Source of the DNA: Luidia sarsii
Taxonomy: Eukaryota; Echinodermata; Asteroidea; Paxillosida; Luidiidae
Assembly (NCBI GenBank): GCA_949987565.1
Contig: OX465107.1
Location: forward strand, 7,135,851-7,199,850
DNA: 64,000 bases
Direction of reading: 5' to 3'
Below are positions 55,278 through 64,000 of this stretch, one piece after another. Positions within the stretch are counted from its first letter, which is position 1. The number at the start of each line of letters is the position of its first letter. The notes beneath the pieces are model-generated. The model searched no databases. It worked only from the letters and a program-made list of their open reading frames with translations, and was not told the origin of the DNA. Made by a program: the position numbers and the translations under genes.

Positions 55278-56696
55278 CTGGAGATTGTCAGGAGGGGGAA
55301 AAAGGGAACGAGAGGGGGTTGTGCGTGAGGGATCCAAGATCCGTCTTCAACTGCCGTATGGTCCATTTCACAAATCTTCACAGTCTACCAAGGTGATGAA
55401 GTGCAAGATATTCAATCAAGCGTGCACTTGCTGAGTTTGGGAGGACATGGACTGGTTGGGACAAGGATATATGTGACCCGGTAAGGCATAATGAGGATTC
55501 TCGTCCAAATTTGGGTTTTTGAGTTTTCCCTCACCACTGCAAAGAGTACTTTATCAGCTTTCCAATGAAATCAAAATTATTTCCATACGATACCCAAAAA
55601 GTTATGTTGGAGAAATATGACGAGGCAACGCGCAGTCACGGAAACCACTTTTCGAGAAGAAAAAAAAAATCTAAATCATGTACACAGCGCAGCAACAGTG
55701 ATTGCAGCATACGTGCAGACACTTACAAATTCCTTGATTTTTCAATATTTACAGACATTTGGTGAAAAATTCCTTCAGACAGATGATTCTCTTATACATA
55801 AGCTTTCCAAAAATGAAAAAAAAAATGATTTTGACAATTTTTTCACTTCCAATGCAATTTACTCGAAATAGGCTTATGGAGTTGCCATCTTAGGTCACAT
55901 TATAATGATGGCTCCAAATCAACCATATACTAATGGCTGCAAATGAGCCATGCTGATGCCATGCAACATGGCACGCTGAGGGGGAAAAGAAAAGCTGGAA
56001 GAAGACGAAACAGTGGGGAAGGAGAGGACTGAGTACAGTTGGGAAAAAAACGCAGAATGAGGTTAGAAGGTGGGCCGAGGTCGGGAACAAATGGTGCCAC
56101 AGCGTGACGACCCTATGTGCCGCAGCGGAGGGCCCCACGAGGAAGAGGGTGAGGCAAATGAGCACCGCACAGGCGGGGCTCAACATGCACAGGATCGGGA
56201 TGGCTTTCAGGCAGTGCGTGTGGCGTCGGCCAAGTTGAAAAGCACCAGCATTGGCCCAAGCGCTAGACTAGACAGGCATGCAACTCATGAATTGTAATGA
56301 AAAAAAAAGAGGAAAATGTCCGAATGAAACTGCGAGCGCAAAGCACGAAGCCCTTACGGCGTGGGGTTTGGATTCTAGATGAGCAGTTTTTGACAACTGA
56401 TGAGTTTAAGCTGAGTGACATATTTTAACCTTTTTCAATGCATACACCCAGAAAATTGAATTTTTTGTTTACACAAAATGAAAAGTAATCATCAAAGTTT
56501 TTAACCTGATCTCAGCATGTTTTAAATAATAGTTAGGGGAGAAAAAATACAATTTTTTTTTTATTTAAAAAAAAATATATATATACATATTTTTTTATTT
56601 TTTTACGGCCGAATTAAAAAAACACACGCGGAAATCCGTGGATCAGTGGAAAAGTTGCATGCCTGACTAGAGAAGGGAAGGGGGGGGGGAACCTAC
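55278..56696. other. Gene A intron between Ig7 and Ig8, nothing recognised
   Basis: AT-richer sequence with short A/T runs. No repeat family or coding signature was identified. Confidence 0.55.
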
Positions 56697-56993
56697 CCTT
56701 GATGATGACTTCGGCCGTGGTGCTGACCATGCCCAGGGGGTTGCGGGCCACGCACTTGTAGATGCCGCCGTCCTCGGGCCCTGCCCGCCGGACGTCCAGG
56801 CTGGCCGTGTCCCGGGAGAGGTCGGTCAGGTAGGGGGGCCGGCCCTTGACCAGCTTGCCGTCCTTGTACCAGGTGACGGTGGGCTGGGGCTGGGCCGCCA
56901 CGCGGCACTCCAGGTGCAGGGGCTGGCCCTCCATGAGCGGGGCCGCCACCTGGAGCTTGGAGATGAAGACGGGCGGCTTCTGGGCCTCGTGGA
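56697..56993 (-). CDS. Gene A: Ig7
   Basis: A single exon in phase 1-1, with a CTCGCAG acceptor and an AAGG|GTAGGT donor. It encodes HEAQKPPVFISKLQVAAP, LHLECRVAAQPQPTVTW, YKDGKLVKGRPP and GPEDGGIYKCVARNPLG. The usual alanine of D-x-A/G-G is glycine. It is a complete I-set fold. Confidence 0.94.
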
Positions 56994-57104
56994 CTGCGAG
57001 GCGGAGGTGGGAAGTGAGGCGGGGGGGGGGGGGGGGGGAGGGTGGGGCAGTGATGCGCGGTGCGGTGGTGGGAATGAAGATAACAGGTAAGTACCCGAAG
57101 CAAA

Positions 57105-57225
57105 AAGGTTGAACAGATGTTGCAAACTGACTTACTGACTGAAATGACCAAAAATGCAACATCAAAAAATAGGATCTGACATTTCGATCCTTTCAGGACC
57201 TTTCTCCAAGGCTGATTGGCATTCG
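57105..57225. repeat. GGACCTTTCTCAAAGGCAG foldback family, copy
   Basis: AGATGTTGCAAACTGACTTA, CTGAAATGACCAAAAATGC, ATCTGACATTTCGATCC and CAGGACCTTTCTCCAAGGC give the family's long form in one orientation. Confidence 0.7.
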
Positions 57226-57424
57226 AGGACAAAGTGAGACAAATCTTTTACACATTACATTGTTTGTATTTTTTTACTGTAAATGATTTACGTAAAGACG
57301 TCATTTTATCAGCTCGTCAGACAATTTTCAAATTTACTGAGATGAGATGAGAGTTCAATGAGAGTTTGCCATCATGAAATAAGTGCTGCGAGTTCAGTGC
57401 TTTGGCCGAAACAGCACAGTATCG

Positions 57425-58640
57425 ATTCTTGACTCGGACTCAAGACTCAACCTTTGTGACTTGTGACTCGGACTTAAGACTCAAACCTTTGTGACTTGTG
57501 ACTTGGACTCAAGACTCAACCTTTGTGACTTGTGACTCTGCCTCAAGACTCAACCTTTGTGACTTGTGACTCGGCCTCAAGACTCAACCTTTGTGACTTG
57601 TGACTCGGACTCAACTCAACCTTTGTGACTTGTGACTGGGACTCAAGACTCAACCTTTGTGACTTGTGACTCGGCCTCAAGACTCAACCTTTGTGACTTG
57701 TGACTCGGCCTCAAGACTCAACCTTTGTGACTTGTGACTCGGACTCAAGACTCAACCTTTGTGACTTGTGACTGGGACTCAAGACTCAACCTTTGTGACT
57801 TGTGACTGGGACTCAAGACTCAACCTTTGTGACTTGTGACTTGGCCTCAAGACTCAACCTTTGTGACTTGTGACTCGGCCTCAAGACTCAACCTTTGTGA
57901 CTTATGACTCGGCCTCAAGACTCAACCTTTGTGACTTGTGACTGGGACTCAAGACTCAACCTTTGTGACTTGTGACTCGGACTTAAGACTCAAACCTTTG
58001 TGACTTGTGACTCGGACTCAAGACTCAACCTTTGTGACTTGTGACTCGGCCTCAAGACTCAACCTTTGTGACTTGTGACTCGGACTCAAGACTCAACCTT
58101 TGTGACTTGTGACTGGGACTCAAGACTCAACCTTTGTGACTTGTGACTGGGACTCAAGACTCAACCTTTGTGACTTGTGACTCGGCCTCAAGACTCAACC
58201 TTTGTGACTTGTGACTCGGACTCAAGACTCAACCTTTGTGACTTGTGACTGGGACTCAAGACTCAACCTTTGTGACTTGTGACTCGGCCTCAAGACTCAA
58301 CCTTTGTGACTTGTGACTGGGACTCAAGACTCAACCTTTGTGACTTGTGACTTGGCCTCAAGACTCAACCTTTGTGACTTGTGACTCGGCCTCAAGACTC
58401 AACCTTTGTGACTTGTGACTTGGACTCAAGACTCAACCTTTGTGACTTGTGACTTGGACTCAAGACTCAACCTTTGTGACTTGGACTCAAGACTTAACAT
58501 TTGTGACTTGTGACTGGGACTCAAGACTCAACCTTTGTGACTTGTCACTAAGATTCAACCTTTGTGACTCGGATTCAACCTTTTCAACTTGTGACTTGTG
58601 ACTCAACCTTTGTGACTTGGGACTCGACCTGAATGACTCG
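57425..58640. repeat. 34-bp satellite, about 35 copies
   Basis: The unit contains GACTCAAGACTCAACCTTTG and TGACTTGTGACTCGG. Copies alternate between CGG, GGG and TGG variants, and the array decays toward 58640. It ends about 100 bases from the donor of Ig6. Confidence 0.95.
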
Positions 58641-58739
58641 GACTCAAGACTCGAGAGAAGTGACTCGGCCTCCATATTTTGTGAGTCGAACACAAGTCTG
58701 TCCAGATACCAAAAAAAATATCCCTGCCAGGTATCTTAC

Positions 58740-59033
58740 AGGGGACATTGACGGTGGTTCTGGAGGTGCCAACGGCGTTGGTGGCCATGCACTCGTAGAC
58801 GCCGGCATCCTCGCGCCGGGCGCGGTCAATGTCCAGCGTGGCGATGCCGTCCTCAAATAACGTGCGGTGGCCCGCGTCCGTCTCCACGGGCCGGCCGTCC
58901 TTGTACCAGAAGACCGAGGGGGTGGGCTGGGCCGTCACCTCGCACTCGATGCTGTAGGGCCGGCCCTCCACCAGCGGCTCGGCCTGCTGCATGGCGGGGG
59001 TGAACTCAATGGGCTCCCGCTCTTCCTCGTAGC
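58740..59033 (-). CDS. Gene A: Ig6
   Basis: A single exon in phase 1-1, with a CTATAG acceptor and a CCCT|GTAAGA donor. It encodes YEEEREPIEFTPAMQQAEP, YSIECEVTAQPTPSVFW, YKDGRPVETDAGHR and EDAGVYECMATNAVG. The donor is followed within about 100 bases by a 1.2-kb array of 34-bp repeats. Confidence 0.94.
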
Positions 59034-59614
59034 CTATAGAGAGTGCAGACACGTTAGCTGTTAGCCAGTTGGGCGGTAGTGTGGTTGGCACTGTTCTGTA
59101 GAGTTGCCTTTGATAACATTCCCTCGGGTAGACCCTAGTGCCCCCCACCCTCAAGTGATTTCAAGCCGTGTGGGTTAAAGGGTGATCAACAATAAAAGCA
59201 CGACGACTGAGATATGCCTGTCACTGCTAAGGCACTGCTGACCAGCCTGCATCAAACCTAGTCTTCCGCCCCCCTATGGGCAATTGCAACAGTCAAGGGG
59301 GCAGAGAAAGGATTGCATATCCAGATACCATCAACAAATGACATCGAGCTTGATGCTTGAAGAGCAAGGTCCAATTTCATGGAATCCGTTACAGGCATAA
59401 TTCTGTGTTTACGGGCGGCGTTTAGCGTATTTTCATGGAATCCGTTAGCGAGACTTTCCGCGCTTGAAATACCCAAACCATAAGCATAGGATATCTCCTA
59501 CAGTAAGTGAAGATTCCATGAAATTGAAACCAGGAAACTTTGGGCTCAAGCATGTTGCTGCGGCTTCTTCTAGTCCTGATGTTTGAGGAAAATGATGTTC
59601 GAGGAAAGACTGAC

Positions 59615-59911
59615 CTGGCACCATCACTTCTATGGTTGTGGTGGCCATGCCGTGGGGATTGAACGCCACGCACTCGTAGACTCCCGCATCCGCCCAGTCG
59701 GCATCCTCTATGTCCATGCTGGCCACGCCGCCGTCGAACGTGCTCCGGTAGCGGGGCTGCCTGTCCAGCGGCTTGCCGTCCTTGTACCAGGAGATGGTGG
59801 GAGGTGGCTGGGCAGAGACCGGGCACTCCATGTGGAGGGGACGGCCCTCCTGGAGAGGCTCGGCCACTTGCGTCGCCGAGGCGAACTCGGGAGGCTGCGG
59901 CTCCACGTAGG
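59615..59911 (-). CDS. Gene A: Ig5
   Basis: A single exon in phase 1-1, with a TTGTAG acceptor and a CCAG|GTCAGT donor. It encodes YVEPQPPEFASATQVAEP, HMECPVSAQPPPTISW, YKDGKPLDRQPRYR and DAGVYECVAFNPHGMAT. It belongs to the Ig1 to Ig5 subgroup, which share the C-P-V-S-A-Q-P-P-P-T core and the P-L-D-R-Q-P-R-Y-R stretch, indicating recent expansion. Confidence 0.95.
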
Positions 59912-60250
59912 CTACAAGCGATGGAAAAGAAAAACCACTGCTACTACAACTGATCATAATTCGAGGGGCATCTTACCACCGCCTACTCAGGCTCCATGAG
60001 TGTACTTTTGCCAAAGTTTATCACGGATATCTTACGTCTTTATATGAGTGAGAATGCAATTCATTGAGGGTTTGCCCTCCTCGACGCACTGCATATGCGT
60101 CGCTGTTTACGTATCAAGTAAGGCAGATCCACACTGACACAAAACCATGAATATCTATCTCAGTATCAAATGCCTCAATGGAGTATGTGATATTAGAAGG
60201 AAGCTCTGATAGCTCTTGTATACCTTAGATGTAAAAAATAAATTGCTTAC

Positions 60251-60547
60251 CTGGAACCATGACTTCCACAGTTGATGTAGCAGTGCCCAGTGGGTTGGTG
60301 GCCACACACTGGTACACGCCGGAGTCCTCAGGCACAGCGCCCTCTACGTCCAGACTGGCGATGCCTTTCTGCAACGAGGTCCGGTAGCGGGGCTGCCTGT
60401 CCAGCGGCTTGCCGTCCTTGTACCAGGAGATGGTGGGAGGTGGCTGGGCAGAGACCGGGCACTCCATGTGGAAGGGGCGGCCCTCCTGGATCGGCTCGGC
60501 CACTCGCATCTCAGAGGTGAACTCGGGCCGCTGCTGTTCCACGTAGG
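60251..60547 (-). CDS. Gene A: Ig4
   Basis: A single exon in phase 1-1, with a CTCACAG acceptor and a CCAG|GTAAGC donor. It encodes YVEQQRPEFTSEMRVAEP, QEGRPFHMECPVSAQ and PEDSGVYQCVATNPLG. Protein and nucleotide sequence are nearly identical to Ig3 and Ig1. Its donor-side intron resembles the donor-side intron of Ig1. Confidence 0.95.
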
Positions 60548-60584
60548 CTGTGAGCGATAAAAAAAAAGAGGAAAACTACGGCTA

Positions 60585-60880
60585 CTACTGCTACTTCTAT
60601 CAGTAATAACTTGTGGGTGAATCTAACAAATGCCTTCTTGGCCTCCTCGAATGTACTTTCTCCCTGGTAGATAGGAGTCACAGATTTGGATCCTGCCTGA
60701 GCTGCCTTTTTCAAGCCGGCAATTGATACTACTACTACTTCTACTAATTCCAGTAGCTCCTAACAAATGCCTTCTCGCCCTTCATGAATGTACTTCTCCC
60801 GGGCAGGCAGGAGTCATAGGTTTGGATCCTGTCTAAGCTGCCTTCTACAAGCTGCCAATTGACACTACTACACTCCTACT
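60585..60880. repeat. Direct repeat of about 140 bases in the Ig3-Ig4 intron
   Basis: Two copies of CTAACAAATGCCTTCT, GAATGTACTT(T)CTCCC, GGAGTCA, TTTGGATCCTG and GCTGCCTT, followed by ACTACTAC and TCCAGTAGCT, lie in tandem between Ig3 and Ig4. Confidence 0.75.
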
Positions 60881-61009
60881 AACTCCAGTAGCTTCTAGAA
60901 AATGCCTGGATTAAAGCGACCGACAAAGTCATTTCCTGAAAATCACTGAATGTGATATTAGAGGAAAGCTCTGATAGCGTAGGTATATGTAAAAGAAGAA
61001 AACTCCTAC

Positions 61010-61306
61010 CTGGAACCATGACTTCCACAGTTGATGTAGCAGTGCCCAGTGGGTTGGTGGCCACACACTTATACACGCCAGAGTCCTCGGGCACAGCGCC
61101 CTCTACGTCCAGACTGGCGATGCCTTTCTGCAACGAGGTCCTGTAGCGGGGCTGCCTGTCCAGCGGCTTGCCGTCCTTGTACCAGGAGATGGTGGGAGGT
61201 GGCTGGGCAGAGACCGGGCACTCCATGTGGAAGGGACGGCCCTCCTGGAGCGGCTCAGCCACTCGCATCTCAGAGGTGAACTCTGGAGGGGCTGCCTTCT
61301 TGTAAC
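61010..61306 (-). CDS. Gene A: Ig3
   Basis: A single exon in phase 1-1, with a CTACAG acceptor and a CCAG|GTAGGA donor. It begins YKKAAPPEFTSEMRVAEP and contains GIASLDVEGAVPEDSG and YKCVATNPLGTAT. It differs from Ig1 at about three bases over 297. The acceptor-side intron is also shared with Ig1, whereas the donor-side intron is not. Confidence 0.95.
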
Positions 61307-61657
61307 CTGTAGATGCAATCAGGATCAAGCGGACTTGTATTCGAGGCGCTATATATCGAGTCTACGTCCGAGTTCGAGTCGCATCTTTTGAGTCCGAGTT
61401 TCCCCTATTTCCCCCTATTCGTGATTTGTTTTTCTGCAACTCCATGCCGAGTATCGAGTGCCTGCCTTACGGGTGTTTGTCCCAAAGTTGGGCGTCCGTG
61501 GTAGGACGACTAATCGCAGGCAATGGAGATCGGTCCTATGTTTGATTGTATGGTTGCTTTTGTCTGTCACACTGGTTGAGTACAAAGGCATTCTTGCCTA
61601 ACCTTAAACCTAAATTTTGTTATTTCAATCATCAAAATGTACAATACTAATTTATCA
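61010..61657. repeat. Segmental duplicate, lower copy
   Basis: Contains exon Ig3 and 351 bases of its acceptor-side intron. It aligns without gaps to 63353-64000 at an offset of 2343, with about five differences counted by eye. Confidence 0.93.
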
Positions 61658-61826
61658 AAATGTGTAATACTGTTTTATGAAATGTTACTCAATGGCCAAT
61701 CATATTTTCTGAAATGTCAGGCACACTACATTTTGACTTTTAGTAAATTTAGTCAGTAAGCAGTTTGCAACATTTTAGTATAAAACTTGTTGCCCGTCAA
61801 AAAATAGGAAAAGAAACTGGAGTTAC

Positions 61827-62126
61827 CTGGCACCATCAGTTCAATGGTGGACGTAGCCGAGCCCAGCGGGTTGACTGCCACACACTCGTACACGCCGGAA
61901 TCTTCCGGCACGACATCGTCGTCAATGTCCAGACTGGCGATGCCCTTCCAGAACGAGGTCCGGTAGCGGGGCTGCCTGTCCAGCGGCTTGCCGTCCTTGT
62001 ACCAGGAGACGGTGGGAGGTGGCTGGGCAGAGACCGGGCACTCCATGTGGAAGGGACGGCCCTCCTGGAGCGGTTCGGCCACTTGCATCTCAGAGGTGAA
62101 CTCGGGCCACTGCGGCTCTACAAAGG
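61827..62126 (-). CDS. Gene A: Ig2
   Basis: A single exon in phase 1-1, one codon longer than its neighbours (DIDDDVVPEDSG), with a CTCGCAG acceptor and a CCAG|GTAACT donor. It begins FVEPQWPEFTSEMQVAEP and contains TVSWYKDGKPLDRQPRYR and YECVAVNPLGSAT. Same subfamily as Ig1, Ig3, Ig4 and Ig5, but more diverged. Confidence 0.95.
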
Positions 62127-62874
62127 CTGCGAGCGATAAAATGGGGACGCTACAACTCAGTGGATGTACCTTTGTCATATCTCATGACAAGCAAACGAAT
62201 GGGAGGATGAAAATGAAGTGATACAAGCTACAAACTGCTCCTTGACTCAAACCATTCAACTAGCAGAAATGCAGAAATGCTGAGTCACCTCTTAGCAAGA
62301 CCTTTCTCAAAGGCAGGACCGAGTTGCTTCCACAAGCAAGTATCTACATCTAACCCTTGGCATGTAGCCATTGGGATTTGCCTTGGCAAGATTTTAGGTT
62401 ACCCTCACTATAAAAGTCTGGCGGGGGAAACATTAACCCAAAATAAACCACCAATTGTAAGGTAGGCAACATCCATGATCTGGCACAGCCAACTGCTGAA
62501 AAAATTGGTATATACAGTTTCCCCAAAAATTCCTGATTGTGTGGAGAGTATGTGTGGTACGTATGTGTGACGCATATGTAGGAATAGTGAAGTGTATGTT
62601 CTGTACACAGTGCCTACTGTCACTGTTGACCGTCGTCCGGTTGACAAGTACACTGTACATGTTACAAAATCATCATTTTGGGGAATACTGCAACTCCAAT
62701 TTGTTTGGCAAGTGGTTGTGCCTGACAGTGTCATTTCTCGACTTAATAATAGTTGGTCTAATGAGGATTTAGGGGTCCCCCCCCCCATTTTTTACGGCGA
62801 GGGTATCAAACCAAAATCTGTCCTTTGCCTAACTGGGCCAATCCAGTGACCTGACATGGCACCACTGAGTGAGC

Positions 62875-63160
62875 TGGACACAGGCAGTTTGGCTGGGATT
62901 CGAACCCGTGACTCCTGCTCTCTAGTAGCAGATGTCCTACCCACTTGACCACCGAGCTGGCCGGGGTCGTGTGGTGGATTCAAATGTCTGCAGCGGCTGA
63001 TGCCACGGTCAGTCGTAGATATCGTATGATTTTGCATCAGTGAGAATGCAATTCAATGAGAGTTTGCCCTACTTGGACACACTAGAGTATACAATGCCTG
63101 TTATACGCCAAGTAGGACAAACCACACATTGAATTACATTCTAACCTGCACAAATCACTA
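62875..63160. repeat. Reverse tRNA-Ser-like SINE followed by an AATTCAATGAG foldback
   Basis: GGGATTCGAACCCGTGACTC, AGCAGATGTCCTACCCACTT and GACCACCGAGCTGG are the reverse tRNA-like head. From 63040, GAATGCAATTCAATGAGAGT and CCCTACTTGG pair with CCAAGTAGGACAAACC and CACATTGAATTACATTC at 63110-63145. Confidence 0.65.
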
Positions 63161-63352
63161 CGCAATTGGGCAGAGCATTGAGTCCATAGTACTAATTACA
63201 CATTGACTAGGGCAAACCTTCATTGAAATACTGTCAAGCTGACACAAAATCATAAATATCTATCTCAATATCATGGTGCCTCTATGAAAGTATGTGATAT
63301 AAGAGGGAAGCAACAACTGGGTAGGTCTGTGTACAAAAAATAAATTGCTTAC

Positions 63353-63649
63353 CTGGAACCATGACTTCCACAGTTGATGTAGCAGTGCCCAGTGGGTTGG
63401 TGGCCACACACTTGTACACGCCAGAGTCCTCGGGCACAGCGCCCTTTACGTCCAGACTGGCGATGCCTTTCTGCAACGAGGTCCTGTAGCGGGGCTGCCT
63501 GTCCAGCGGCTTGCCGTCCTTGTACCAGGAGATGGTGGGAGGTGGCTGGGCAGAGACCGGGCACTCCATGTGGAAGGGACTGCCCTCCTGGAGCGGCTCA
63601 GCCACTCGCATCTCAGAGGTGAACTCTGGAGGGGCTGCCTTCTTGTAAC
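63353..63649 (-). CDS. Gene A: Ig1, first exon seen
   Basis: A single exon in phase 1-1, with a CTACAG acceptor and a CCAG|GTAAGC donor. Protein as Ig3 except for two visible changes: GRPF is GSPF and VEGAV is VKGAV. The phase-1 acceptor shows the gene continues upstream beyond 64000. The exon and the following 351 bases to the window edge are a near-exact copy of 61010-61657. Confidence 0.95.
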
Positions 63650-64000
63650 CTGTAGATGCAATCAGGATCAAGCGGACTTGTATTCGAGGCGCTATATATC
63701 GAGTCTACGTCCGAGTTCGAGTCGCATCTTTTGAGTCCGAGTTTCCCCTATTTCCCCCTATTCGTGATTTGTTTTTCTGCAACTCCATGCCGAGTATCGA
63801 GTGCCTGCCTTACGGGTGTTTGTCCCAAAGTTGGGCGTCCGTGGTAGGACGACTAATCGCAGGCAATGGAGATCGGTCCTATGTTTGATTGTATGGTTGC
63901 TTTTGTCTGTCACACTGGTTGGGTACAAAGGCATTCTTGCCTAACTTTAAACCTAAATTTTGTTATTTCAATCATCAAAATGTACAATACTAATTTATCA
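63353..64000. repeat. Segmental duplicate, upper copy (cut by the window edge)
   Basis: Exon Ig1 plus acceptor-side intron, a copy of 61010-61657. The homology reaches the last base of the window, so the true length is unknown. Confidence 0.93.

Noticed and set aside
57425..58640. A CRISPR-like array (34-bp periodicity)
   Set aside because: A plain tandem satellite without unique spacers.

Overview
The window looks like animal nuclear DNA: GC-rich exons of roughly 100 to 300 bp with canonical splice sites, separated by introns of 0.25 to 7.5 kb that are full of satellites, MITE-like elements and tRNA-derived SINEs. I cannot name the species. The coding style (very GC-rich third positions), sarcomeric Ig domains and repeat load would fit an invertebrate deuterostome or an early-branching chordate, but that is a guess.

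All convincing coding sequence is on the minus strand, so the genes read from base 64000 down to base 1. Thirty-one coding exons were placed by reading frame, splice consensus and matching intron phase. From 63649 down to 38658, 18 exons encode 14 consecutive I-set immunoglobulin domains (about 1402 codons, open at both ends): nine domains on one symmetrical phase 1-1 exon each, then four domains split over two exons, then one single-exon domain. I call this gene A, a titin/kettin-like Ig array that starts beyond the right edge.

From 38657 to about 19034 there is 19.6 kb with no exon I can support. It holds MITEs, SINEs, a relic LINE reverse-transcriptase tail, large simple repeats and a 200-base assembly gap. 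At 18987 an ATG in good Kozak context opens a second coding series, gene B (13 exons, 776 codons, running off the left edge). Its first two Ig domains resemble Z1 and Z2 of titin, the pair at the extreme N-terminus of titin, so gene B may be the true start of a titin-like protein. It continues with Ig3 and Ig4, a linker, three or four short exons carrying a repeated R-L-x-x-E-V-x-x-R-E-R motif, and a fifth, palladin/myopalladin-like Ig. Joining the last gene A exon to the gene B start exon would hit a stop codon at once, which favours two transcription units, or an internal promoter.

Introns carry unusually large tandem arrays: a 47-bp minisatellite (about 49 copies), GGAGGA purine tracts, 8-bp, 10-bp, 25-bp and 34-bp arrays, an 18-bp/hexamer array and a 1.9-kb GAT/GGT array. 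Several touch splice signals. A 120-bp unit that includes a splice donor is triplicated, a polypurine satellite supplies the polypyrimidine tract of an acceptor, and a 25-bp satellite appears to have grown from one arm of a local foldback MITE. At least eight dispersed repeat families recur, including a hAT-like MITE with 8-bp target duplications, a pogo-like MITE with TA duplications, and a repeat carrying a histone-mRNA-like 3' stem-loop.
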